A stretch of DNA of 64,000 bases from Phallusia fumigata. Taxonomy: Eukaryota > Chordata > Ascidiacea > Phlebobranchia > Ascidiidae. The stretch covers positions 1-64,000 of the forward strand of contig QXVZ01021659.1 in the NCBI GenBank assembly GCA_008931825.1. Direction: 5' to 3'. Below are positions 27,101-37,399 of the stretch, one piece after another (position 1 is the first letter of the stretch; each line of letters begins with the position of its first letter). The position numbers and the translations under genes were made by a program. The notes beneath the pieces are model-generated. The model worked only from the letters and a program-made list of their open reading frames with translations. It did not search any database and was not told the origin of the DNA.

Positions 27101-30100
27101 GCTTTAAATATGCCTGGAAGGAGGCCGAAAAATTTTCATTATTTACCAGTTTTTGTTGACTTTGTTCATTTGGGTTTTTTGCATTGAAGGTAACAGTTGA
27201 TGCATTAATCTACGATCATAACACTACATTCCAGTTTATCATTAGGTCACCCGCAACAGATTCGTGATTGAAAACTATTTGATTTATCAACACAGAAGCG
27301 TTTGTTCTTACGTTGAGATTGCACAATAGGAAAACCTTTAAATGAGGTGAACAAAAAGAAACTGACACACAAGCCTAACCAACAAATTATTGTTTCCCTC
27401 ACGCCAGAGCGGGTTTAGAATTCAAGTGAACAAAGGCGGGCACACGCTGTTGTCGGTAGCAACCACATTTTCAAGCCGGCGGGGCACAATGACTTACCGA
27501 AACAACGCTAAAGAAACGGAATCGCCACCGCCGTAACCGTAAGTGGAATACTTTGATAACTAAACAACCGTGAAGATTCCAAACGAACAAATATATGAAA
27601 GGGCAACGGCGTAAACTCGCGTGGTACTTTGTGGTAAATGCACTAAAAATTCGCTGCTCACAATAATTCTTCCGTGAAGATTTAATGGTACCTTGCTCTG
27701 GAGTTTTTGAACAAGCTGAGCTTGACGTTGTTGACCCTCTTGGTATGCTTGTAGTTTTCGTTTGTAGGAAGCTTGTTCTTCATCCAATTTCTGGCGAAGT
27801 CGAGCGTTCTAGAAGTGTGAAACATCAATAAATCATACAAGCATAATACATGCTTTTGTGCAATCAACTACCTCATTTCGGCCACGAAACGCGTCATATG
27901 CCATTTTCACGAAACAGAAAATTAAGACAAACTCAACTAATGCGCTCCTTTGCCCAGATGCCAGTTTGTCAAAATTTGCGCTGGTCTGAAGAAACTGGCC
28001 TAATTTGGTGTTTCATTACGTGACAAAAATCTGCTTTCGGGTGCCAGCCGTTTTCGTCGCCACAATGCCGGTCGACCACATCATATTATCAATGTGTAAA
28101 CAAAGGTAGTTTAAATATTTGTTTAACTCTGCAGGCAATACTCACCTCCATTTGCAGAGTCTTATTCTCCATTACTCCTTTGTCCCTTTCACCTTTTTCT
28201 AACTTCAAGGCTTGCTCCAGCTGGCAACAAATAATAATATTTTTAGGAAAGTGTCATTTGCTTAACAAGTTGACGTGTGTGTTCAAGAAGAGGTGCTTTT
28301 TGTCTTTTTGGCTTGACTTAAGTAAAACTTACACGGTCGACCCTTGAGCGCACTGACTCAGGAGGACTTTCTTCTTCTTCCGTGCTTGAGCTTGACGACA
28401 TTTTACACAACACTAATATCCACGCTAACCTACTGTTTCTACTATGAAAACCCTTTAATTAGCAGACAACACGCACGAAATTGTTAAAAAATATTTTAGG
28501 TCTTTAAATTGATGGTATTTTGACAAAGATTTGTAGAAAACGATAAATAGTTAAAAGCATCTATAAAACTGTGTTTTCACTTTCACACATCAAATGCGGC
28601 AAACAGAAACCAAATTCTCCTATTGACGTGGTTGCTATTGGCAAACGCCGCACGTCATAGCATTTAACACTGGTTCTTTATTTGTTTTCGTAAAATTATG
28701 CACCTCACCCGACTGACATCTACTAATCTCCTAACCTTTCACATATCTCTTGCACGTGCTATTATGCAATTGATTAATCTCCTGTGTATTATGTAAGCAA
28801 ATCGATGTCATGCTTGCGCCCTACCAAACTGTTTAAACACACAACAACCGACCAAGCTGACATTGATGAGCTGCCCACATGCCGCTAACCGCGAGTGAGT
28901 GGCGTAACAGAAAGACAGAGAAATGCCTAATCAGTAAAGTCTTTGTTACTCAATATCCGAAGTATTTCACTTGACGCGTGTTCACCAATACCATGTAATC
29001 GAATCAATTGAAGCAAGCACGCGTGACGAAAAAAGGAGACACCTTAGTATGTCTTATATGCTATAAGCCGCCGACTTTACTAAATCCCAGTGTATACTTT
29101 GCCCTTATGATTCCTGTAAATAAGTAGGTATACCACTTATGGCACCTGCACAAGCTTTATCCACATGCTACAATTTGCCCAACCCTAATACCCGTCTGTT
29201 TAATAGGGCAAAGCGTACACCAGTACTACGTCTCTGCATTTGAGAAACTTCGAAATACCTGTCAATGATTTATTACAACCTATACAAAATCGTGATCAAC
29301 AAGAGGAGTGCTATTTATAAAACAACATCCATTCAAAGATCCCAATCAATATTGTAACAAAGCTTTTTCGTTGTTTGTGATTTTGCCACACAAGTGCAAC
29401 AGTGGGCAGGGTGAATGTGTAACTGGACACCGTTAGGGACGCTATCTCGCAGACCACGGCGCGTTCTGATTGGATGAAATCTCTTTACCTCTATAGAGCC
29501 TACTTGACACTAAAGGACGGCGCTAGTGGCGCAACAAGGACGTTTGAAGAGCAAAACGTTGGAACTGTTTAAGTAACCAATACAATTTGCAAACTCACCC
29601 CGCACTCTATTATATCAAGGTGACGTTGGTTGGGATGTTTGTAAGCCAAAACACGCTTAAACGATATCACATTGGACTAAGCAAAAAAAGTGTGTTAGTA
29701 ATTATTAGTTTGACATTTTAACAACAATAACCTTTATAAATGTTGATTATAAAGTAAAGATTAAGTAGCAAAATATTTTTGCCAATATTAAGAAACGCTG
29801 ATAAAATGATAAAACGAATCTGACTTGAACAAAAAAGCAAAATAACGGTAAAACAACCTTATCGATTTTTGTTTGGCCTAATAAGGTCTAGGCCCGTGAA
29901 AGGCTATGAAATAAAACATGCGTTATTATTTCCCTTCGCATTCCGCACATTAAAGGTAGCGCGCGGCTGACATCTAGTGGATAACATTGTCGTATGGATA
30001 CATACACAAGGTGTCTAGGAGGACAGTCAATTTTGCCCACTTCAATTAGTCGCGAATAGGGCGGGCACTTGATCAAATNAAACAATCCTAAAACATCCTA

Positions 30101-33100
30101 AAACAAACCTTTATAAATGTTGGTTATAAAGTAAAGATTAAGTAGCAAAGAATTTTTGCCATTATTAAAAAACGCTGATAAAATGATAAAATCGAATCTG
30201 ACTTGAACAAAAAGCAAAATAACGGTAAAACAACCTTATCGATTTTTGTTTTGCCTAATAAGGTCTAGGCCCTTGAAAGGCTATGAAATAAAACATGCCT
30301 TATTATTTCCCTTCGCATTCCGCACATTAAAGGTAGCGCGCGGCTGACATCTAGTGGATAACATTGTCGTATGGATACATACACAAGGTGTCTAGGAGGA
30401 CAGTCAATTTTACCCACTTCAATTAGTCGCGAATAGGGCGGGCACTTGATCAAATGGTCTGAGGCACCCGACCCATATACAAACATAAAAAACCTGATCG
30501 AGATTCGTCCGCGGGATAGTCCCGGGTTCGAACCTTGTGAAAAAATGTCGCTGATAAAAAGTTTGCTGTATTAGTAAGCTTTTCTTGCATAGCCGACTGT
30601 TATATTAAACCATAAACATGATATGCGAGTATAAATTAAACAAATACTTACTCGTTCGCTGACTGCATTGTACTTTATAGCAATTTCATCTCTGTCTGCT
30701 CGGGATTGAGCCAGCAAGTCTTCTACTCTGCTTAACTCCGACTGTAACATCCGATTTTCCTCCTAAAACACCCGAATATTTAAGTATGTATCTGTAAAAC
30801 GTGTACGTTATGCCCAAATATCACTCAACATTGCCAGATTGTGCAGGCGGCGGTGTTCGACACTTTTACCAAAAACTATGATACAACAAACATGAAACAA
30901 AAAGCAGTTTTTGCAAATATACCTGCATTGATTTTGCCATGGTTTCCTCTTGGTTGTTTTGTCTACTTCGATCTGGTTCTCGAAGATTTTCGGTAATTAT
31001 CTCTCTCACTCTTGCTCCGATCGACCTCGCCCCTGAACCTTCGCGTTCGTTGCGGAGCACTGTATCTTCCACGTTCTATAAACACATAACAGCTAACTCA
31101 CAGTATTATGTATACTAGTGTCCAATTCAGCTTCCCTGGCTTAAAGAAAGATCAACGGTCTCACTAGGATGCGAAACTAAAATTTGCTTTACTGCAAATA
31201 CCGAGCAATTTTTCCTCTGCCCACAAAATGTCGAACATTACTGCAATACAAGTACGATTATAAGTTATCGATGTGATCTTATATTAAACATGATCACATA
31301 ACTGGATGAAAGTTGACCGCTAACGGCGACAAAGAGTTTTTTACCGGAAATAAAATAGACTGCGTATAAATCAATGTTGACACAAACTTTTCTCTTCAGT
31401 TGAGAGATTTTTTGGTATGTAAGTTGTTTTGCTAAAATTCGATTTTTATGAAGTTACCGTTTTGTTTCTGTACCAACAAAGCCTCATCACAAAGCGACGG
31501 TCCACACCATCCCAGTTATCTCTCATGACAATACCAAATAGCCGGTCATTGTGTTTTAAGCTAACGTAGTCGATTGTGTCAAACGTGATCCGTTACAGCA
31601 AGACAGTTTGGTTTATCAACAACAAAAGTTAGAAATCGGTCCATCATCGTACGCATAGCTCATTAAAACAAAAGTAGCCCTCAAGTGCAGTAAGAAAATA
31701 ACTGAGATTCTTTGCTATTATATTTTTGCTTTATTTTTCGGTTTAAACTCCCGGTTATTCAATTTTCCAAAAAAACAAAAAAGACCATTGTTTTTTTTGC
31801 AAGGTGAAATTAATTCTGTGGCGGAGATTTACGCGCAAAACAGCCGCCCAAATTTACAAGGGGTTAAATCTTGTAAATTGTAGTAGACGTCGAGTAAAGA
31901 CATTTACAAGACACGTGCAGTTTGTTGTCGTTAGTTAATAATTAACTTCCCGCCAAAACCCAGCATGGAAAGTCGGTTAGCCACGTGAAAAATAGCACAT
32001 ACCGATTGTAACGACTCTCTGTATCATACAAGCCTTATAGGGCGCCGGTATTTCATGGGAATGAAAGTTTTAGTCTCAGTCATCGTTTTGCTGGTCAACA
32101 AACGGAGTTTGCATTGCGGTCGTGTCTTTACACGTTGGAAGCCTCACAACGCGTTGTCTGTTTTCGGCCGTTACAAAGCAAACAATCTCCACTAGTGACC
32201 CAATAGCCGGTCATATTTGATTTCTTGCCGCAAAAACTCGGTTACATCTATTTGCCGATTTCAACTTGTGAAATTCGGTTTGCCAAAATCTACTGGTAAA
32301 GTTGCGTTAAAACGTCATTTTGCAACAAAAAATTCCACTACAGTCACTAAAGTATGGCCGTCTATATTGCAAGTATCTCGAAAAAACTGTGGGAAGAAAA
32401 ATACCAAAAAGTTTGGTTGCATGAAGCTGATATGTCGTTGATAATTTTTGGGTTTAACTTCTTATGTCTCAACAGAAAATTTTTAGCATCCAAATTTGTT
32501 AGTTAAAGAAAAAATATCTTTGATAATTTGCAAAAACGTGGTGTAAAATGTATTAAATCGCCGGCGTACAAAAGCTACACTATCTCCAGTGTGTACAGTG
32601 AAAGTACGGGGGTAACGCGAGCCGGGCAAGAACGTACTCGCTCGTTGTTTGCTCAGTCGAGGCAACGGGCGACGACGATCAACGGTTGTTCCGATTTGAA
32701 TTTTTCAAACTAAAACAAACGCTGCGACCGGGAGAGAGAGGGAGAGGTCCTCGCGGCTTGCCACAGTAGCAGGCGGCATACAACTTTAAACCAAAGTTCG
32801 TCACAAACACTTAAAACTCATTTGGCCGTGGTTGTGTTTTGCCAATTTGTTAATCTTCTGCCAACACCTGTTTAAAAGTCGCACGCCCAATTCCCAGACG
32901 TTAAAAAGTACATTAGTGAAATTTAATCCTTGCCCCAAACTGTGTTCGTGAAAACAGTTACATTGTTCCGCATGTTGCACAACAAAACCTTACATGCATT
33001 GTTCATTGGTGGAGGCGGAACTGAAGGGATTTCGTTAACATGGCTTAACATTATACTTTACCATCCACGTGCGTCTTACAACAAACGGTTTTTCTAGAAT

Positions 33101-33482
33101 ACTTTTTTGATAACATTGCCCCATGGTCAGTAGACACGGTGTTTTAAACCTGGATTAGAAGAGGCGTCTACTTGGGAATATTCAAGTACCATTGAGCCTA
33201 ATGTAATGCAGCATGGTTTTTTTGTTGGAGGGCTCACGGTTTATTTCCGAGACTTTCAGTAAAATTTACGACAAGATTTTATTGTCCTTGCAGCAACATT
33301 TTTAGAAAAGATCTTGTATGTGTCAAGGACTTTTTATGTTATATCTTACACATTTAACATACGTTGTAGCTACGTAGCAGCTTTACGTTATTATTTGTAC
33401 TCACTTGTATGACTTGCTCAAGAGGAACTTCGTTTGATCGGTCGGTTGAGCTTCTTCCGTTTCTTGAATATCTACGACTCAT
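15126..33482 (-). CDS. CROCC: Rootletin (ciliary rootlet coiled-coil protein), full-length form
   Basis: Forms the ciliary rootlet and the linker between basal bodies or centrioles. Exons, 5' to 3': 33405-33482, 30923-31075, 30652-30762, 28146-28220, 27692-27808, 26390-26473, 26103-26230, 25042-25207, 24622-24759, 24315-24449, 23962-24120, 23632-23846, 22237-22390, 21965-22164, 21717-21899, 21510-21654, 21295-21441, 20990-21220, 20730-20923, 20529-20656, 20294-20463, 20099-20233, 19244-19423, 19032-19175, 18874-18957, 18640-18834, 18415-18567, 18178-18345, 17867-18104, 17657-17789, 17461-17601, 17247-17382, 16946-17191, 16691-16870, 16478-16618, 16297-16416, 16073-16222, 15800-16000, 15590-15712, 15290-15478, 15126-15203. 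Phases match throughout (2081 residues; human about 2017). Near-identical to human at QASYKRKLQAYQEGQQRQA and QTERTLEARERAHRQRVKG. Head (exons 1-8) includes ARVREIITENL; then coiled coils, an SP/RSP linker in exon 13 (RSPSPGRRSPRRGRSP) and a second Ser/Pro/Thr linker in exons 30-31. The acceptor of exon 18 is weak (TTTTGAAG); other borders are good. Confidence 0.95.
22466..22929 (-). CDS. CROCC: Alternative first coding exon d of rootletin with a unique 154-residue N-terminus
   Basis: ATG at 22929 starts an uninterrupted 464-base exon with donor ACAAG|GTGATA in phase 2, the same phase as exon 12, so it splices to exon 13 (RSYSPLRSPSP). The unique N-terminus begins MHSTPRSGKVRDLVRQYQAA, continues Ser-rich (SSDDSGFLSPGLQGSF), and has a small Cys cluster (KCDYCKANISKKTYDRSKCT) near residues 118-139. 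It is not part of vertebrate rootletin as I know it. The encoded isoform would lack the whole head and first coiled-coil region (about 520 residues) and keep the remaining rod. An acceptor-like ACAATTTTAG sits 6 bases upstream of the ATG, so a 5' non-coding exon or spliced-leader addition is possible. Confidence 0.65.
26555..26593 (-). CDS. CROCC: Alternative first coding exon c of rootletin
   Basis: ATG at 26593 encodes 13 residues, MSDKKELEGLKAQ, then donor CAG|GTGGGC in phase 0. It lies 81 bases upstream of exon 6 and would join to VLQYKKKCGELEEE exactly as exon 5 (ending QKLQSK) does. The similar register of GLKAQ to KLQSK suggests it was built to keep the heptad pattern. The donor is weaker than in the other exons, so confidence is moderate. 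Confidence 0.45.
28333..28401 (-). CDS. CROCC: Alternative first coding exon b of rootletin
   Basis: ATG at 28401 opens a 23-residue acidic/Ser-rich leader (MSSSSSTEEEESPPES, then VRSRVDR) ending at donor CGT|GTAAGT, phase 0. This is the same phase as the end of exon 3, so it can splice straight to exon 4 (LEQALKLEKGE). The product would lack the first 114 residues of the long form, including the conserved ARVREIITENL segment. It does not resemble any part of vertebrate rootletin, and an imperfect X-box lies about 230 bases upstream. Confidence 0.65.
28631..28646. promoter_or_regulatory. Imperfect X-box near rootletin alternative exon b
   Basis: GTTGCTATTGGCAAAC has two recognisable half-sites (GTTGCT and GGCAAAC) with a three-base spacer, one extra A in the right half. 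It lies 230 bases upstream of ATG 28401 on the minus strand. Weak on its own; position relative to the alternative exon is what makes it notable. Confidence 0.35.
29731..30455. repeat. 348-bp direct duplication flanking a single N
   Basis: 29731-30078 and 30108-30455 are nearly identical (a few substitutions), separated by one N at 30079 and 28 bases. It lies in the intron between rootletin exons 3 and 4. The unit contains a conserved-looking piece around GGTCTAGGCCC and GGTGTCTAGGAGGACAG. Pattern suggests unmerged allelic contig ends rather than a biological tandem repeat. Confidence 0.75.
30515..30540 (+). other. tRNA B-box-like sequence, probable SINE or tRNA remnant
   Basis: CCCGGGTTCGAACCTTG contains GGTTCGAACC, a perfect Pol III B-box core, but the T-stem does not pair and no A-box or acceptor stem can be built around it. 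It follows directly on the duplicated repeat unit, so it may be the tRNA-derived part of a SINE. Not an intact tRNA. Confidence 0.3.
31076..33404 (-). other. Large first intron of rootletin
   Basis: 2.3 kb between exons 1 and 2, AT-rich with several homopolymer runs. Short ORFs at 32217-32713 are open on both strands and show no domain. No repeat or RNA gene was recognised. It may carry regulatory sequence. Confidence 0.5.
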
Positions 33483-35119
33483 ATAGATTAATATCCAACA
33501 ACTGACCCTGGTTGCTACTTACAGACACAACCTGCAAGTGGTAGACATCGTGTATGAACGAAACCAAATTACGCAAGTTGCAGATTGTAAAAATTAACCT
33601 CTTTCCTCGCCTCCTACATCAAAATCGTGCAGGCAAACGTCTTTCTGCACAGCTGACTATTTGATAAAGTATGATACTTTGTCGGTGCTGTATAAACTGT
33701 AAGTGACATAAAAGGTCTGTGCTGCCTATAACCCAAACAGTTTTAGAGTCTAGCTTAATGTAAGTCGACAAGGAACCGGCAACTACAGCTTTTTCAAACA
33801 ACCCGCACCGGCGTCACAGCGTGAAAAAGGCCGGCGCTGGTTATTACAGATGTTCGTTCCACGCATTGGAATACTCAAAACGCCGAATGAGAGCGGCGAT
33901 GAATGGGTGAGTAAACGTCGAGTAGCAAGCGAGCACGCCGCGAACAAGAAACAAAGGCGAGCAGGGTGGGAGGAAGAAGTCACTTTTATTTACACGCCGC
34001 TGTACAGAAGTGACCCACGTCGCTCTGATGTTTACGGGGTCATGCTTGCTGGAACTCATTTGAAATTCCACAAGCGCCGCTCATTTTCATTTGTCCGTCA
34101 CGTGAAAGTGTACTTATACGTACTACTTACAAAACTTCAGGATGTCGGTGTTTGCCACGAGACACAATTGGTGACTGGGTAAGTGAAACATTGGAATTTA
34201 ATGACCCAAATGAGGAACGTGTTCGAACTAGTACAGCTTTGATCAAACATGGTCGTTCACCTCAGTTTGCAAACGGGTGTTTGGTGATAGTGCGGAACGT
34301 GCGACATGCCAATTATATGTAGTTTTGCAACTTCGACACTGGCAACTAAACCGTTAAAGCTAAATTGCACAGGCACAAAAAGGGCGGCAGGTTCGAATAC
34401 AATCCTTCTGATGTGAAACGAATCGTAACAACTACCATTGTTGTCAATAAAACTGCGGCTATCGGCGAAGGGACCGCGGATACAATGAAGATAGTCTCGT
34501 TAACCGAACCTAAAGCCATTCCACTTTGTTTGCTAAACTATTGTTAACTTTATGCCAAGTAAAGGTGTGTAAGTGTAACAGCTACACCATCTTCACAAAA
34601 CTAACTGCCTGTAAATCCAACAATAGCAATTAAAATTGAATTTGTCAACAATTGTAAAATACAGCAAAGTTGTTGGCCGAGAAGGCCACTAACCGCGACG
34701 TGTTGATACATGCCTGCTTTTTAAGACGCCAAGATTTGCATTGACAATCCACTAAAAGATTTAAAGCCGTACGTTTAACCTTGCAAGTTGTCAAACAAAT
34801 CTGTCAACGTATGCTCGTCTCAGCCGATAAATCACACTTAATATCGTTCTATTTATTTTATCGATCATCCCTTTCTGAAAAGTTCCAACCTTGTTAAAAC
34901 GAACAACTTGTTAGCAAGGTGCATTCCTGAGTAGCAACTGCACTCCCTGCGGTTTAACGAGCGTCTCGCTGACTCTTGATCCATAACACAGAAGTTCGCT
35001 TGCCTAATTGTGTATCCAGCCTCAGTTAAATGTCTTACAAGTGGAATGGGTTGGCTCATTGGCTGTAAACTGCCTTGGAATTCCAAACAATTATGACCTC
35101 TTTGTTGTTTAAATTGAAC

Positions 35120-35133
35120 GTTGCCATGGTGAC
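35120..35133. promoter_or_regulatory. Perfect RFX X-box (GTTGCCATGGTGAC)
   Basis: The 14 bases match the palindromic X-box consensus GTTRCC-AT-GGYRAC at every position. RFX factors use such sites to drive ciliary genes in animals. It is 1.6 kb upstream of the long-form rootletin ATG on the minus strand, and no other ciliary gene is visible nearby. A non-coding first exon between the site and 33482 would put it at a normal promoter distance; that exon is inferred, not seen. Confidence 0.6.
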
Positions 35134-35401
35134 TTGAATGCGAAGCTGCGCGCGATGCGGGGAGCAATAAAAAGGAGCTTATAGTGAGATACTGGCTCAT
35201 TAAACAAACATGGAGCGCGTACACAAGCGAGCTCGGCGATTCANTCTTAACCCAAATCTCCGAATCACAGATTCCTGATTTGACTTTTGGTACCTGTCTT
35301 TAGTCTTATGTTAGACACAGTGACAAGGACACCATTAAAATTCAATACATTAGTAACATTTTTACATTCGTAAAACCATAACGCCCTCACATTTTTCGGC
35401 C

Positions 35402-35459
35402 GGCTACACCACTGGTGGGGTCTAATGCCTGACCAAAGGCCTCAGTGGCGTAGTCAGCC
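35402..35459. mobile_element. Two facing hAT-like transposon ends
   Basis: CGGCTACACCACTG (ending 35415) and CAGTGGCGTAGTCAGCC (starting 35443) are near inverted copies of the common hAT-type terminal motif CAGTGGCGTAGCC. They face outwards from a 27-base spacer, as the right end of one copy next to the left end of another. I could not find the opposite end of either copy, so they are probably decayed. Confidence 0.35.
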
Positions 35460-37399
35460 AAAATTTTTGAGGGGTGCAAATGTTTTGTATATTTTTCTAC
35501 CAAAAAGTCAAGTTAAGAAAATGTAATTTGGAGATGGGGGACACAGCCCCTTTAATATTGGCGGTTGGTGCCACCATGTAATTTAAATGACTCTATAGAA
35601 AGATACAAGCCAGTACTTGTGTCCAAACCATTTTCTTCGTTAGCTAAAAAATACACCAAAGAGAGAAGTCTGAAAAGTACACATCAGCGCAACCACTACT
35701 GTCGAACTGAATACTGACGATTGTGTCACTTTCCTGACATACTGTTTTCACAAGGCAGCCTCGCGTAACTACACAAGTCAGTACATCACAAAACAGCCTG
35801 GCCTCGAGCCATCCTTATCGAGAAACTCGAGCTGATGAAATGAAGTTGCAGACGTCTGTTCTTCGCCACTGTATTGCATTAGCACGTCACACTTATATTT
35901 AGAGCACAGTTGTTCTTTGCTGACGAAAGCAAACACGTCTATGACTTGCTTATGATTGCTTTTTTAATTGTTTATTTGTTGACTTGCTTCATACAACTCA
36001 ATCTTGTTGACATAATAAGCAGAACAGTAAAATACATTTGTTTTCTTCTTTCACCATAATGAATTCTAAATGTGGCGAATTAGTCGAACGACAAGATGTC
36101 GCAAACATTGAACTGACTTAAATAAACTTTTAGAAGCACAAACAGTCGACCCTTAGTAGGTCAATACCCAAAGCTGTTTATATAACTAGCCTGAAACGTG
36201 TACATCGTTTCAAACACCACACAACCTACAGTACAGCTGAAACATGTGAGACGCTTAGCTCGACGATCGTTGCGGTTGAGTTGCTCTGCCGCTTAGAATT
36301 AGGAGACGCCTGAAGCATTGTGACATCACTAACACACATTCTGCATACGCAATCAGGCGAAGCAAAGATTCAAAATCAATCGAAAACTGTAAAAATGCAT
36401 GATCGTATGTGTTAATATCTGTTTGCTATGCACAAAGTGTCTTTCCCCATGTTTTACAACCCTGCCTCGATTGTCTTGTCCTTTATTTGTTGTTTCTGGT
36501 ACCCAGCAGGATGCGAAGATCAGTGATTTCAGGGTATTTGGGCTGAGTATATCTGACACCCAAAAACGGTTTTAACTGAACCGATATAATTTCACTGTTT
36601 GCTTTCCACATACTTATAAACTAAAAAAAAACTAAAAAACCTTAAAACTGGGATATTAAAGCCAACACATATTTTTGAGCAGTAAAATGTAACTAAAGTT
36701 TAGGTGACCCTGATTCTTTGCACACTTTCACTTTTTTACGCTTAATTGGTCTCAGAAATAAATAAAAGATTGAAGTTTTGAGATGAAAATCCTATTACTT
36801 TGGAATTTGAGTGGTATTGCTTAAAATCGCAAATAAATCTTGGCCATGATATAAGACAATGTGTGTAATTTTTCTAATTGTGTATATTCGCCACAAGCAA
36901 ATGAAGGTAACAAAGTTACAAGTTCGCAGTGATAAACACTAACTGATCTAAAACAGCTAAAATATGTGTTGCAAAATAAGCACGAAGAGCAAACAGCACT
37001 GTGTTGTTGAATAATGCTGTTTTCCGAAAAACCAGCGTTGGTAATGCATGGAAAGTTTTTTTAAAAAACGTTTTGTAAACTAATGAAGTACCGTCAGATC
37101 GATTATTTTTTGTAAAAACGGACTAGTATTTTGTTATGTGCAGGTAGCAACATGCAAATTGCTGTAGTCCAAGTTCCACACCGAAGGCGAAGTAGAAACA
37201 TGATCGATTAATAAATACAAATCACAAACTTGAGGTTCAATACGAGACGTATTGTTTACACCTTTCTGATTGTGCGTTTTTCCACGACTTTTAAGAGAAA
37301 AACTCAAGCCGTGTTATATGGACAGCTTTGCTGTGCTGATACCGCAAGCAATGCAAAACTATGAACAGGCGGAACATTATAAACAGGATTGATTCAGGT

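Larger units (their letters stand above)
33483..37399. other. Intergenic between rootletin and BCKDHA
   Basis: Head of rootletin on the left and tail of BCKDHA on the right, both minus. CpG-rich around 33780-34180, where ORFs are open on both strands (110 residues plus, 66 and 75 minus) without domains; this fits promoter DNA better than coding DNA. It contains the X-box at 35120, a lone N at 35244 without flanking duplication, and hAT-like ends near 35400-35460. The rest is plain AT-rich sequence. Confidence 0.45.

Noticed and set aside
29888-30486. Two nearly identical minus ORFs (SRLIEVGKIDCPPRH)
   Set aside because: They are the two copies of the duplicated segment around the N at 30079, non-coding intronic repeat with no start context.
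30490-30540. Possible tRNA gene
   Set aside because: B-box core only; no cloverleaf, acceptor stem or A-box could be formed.
33783-34182. Overlapping ORFs on both strands upstream of rootletin
   Set aside because: Open on both strands in a CpG-rich stretch, no splice sites or domains; better explained as promoter-proximal DNA.
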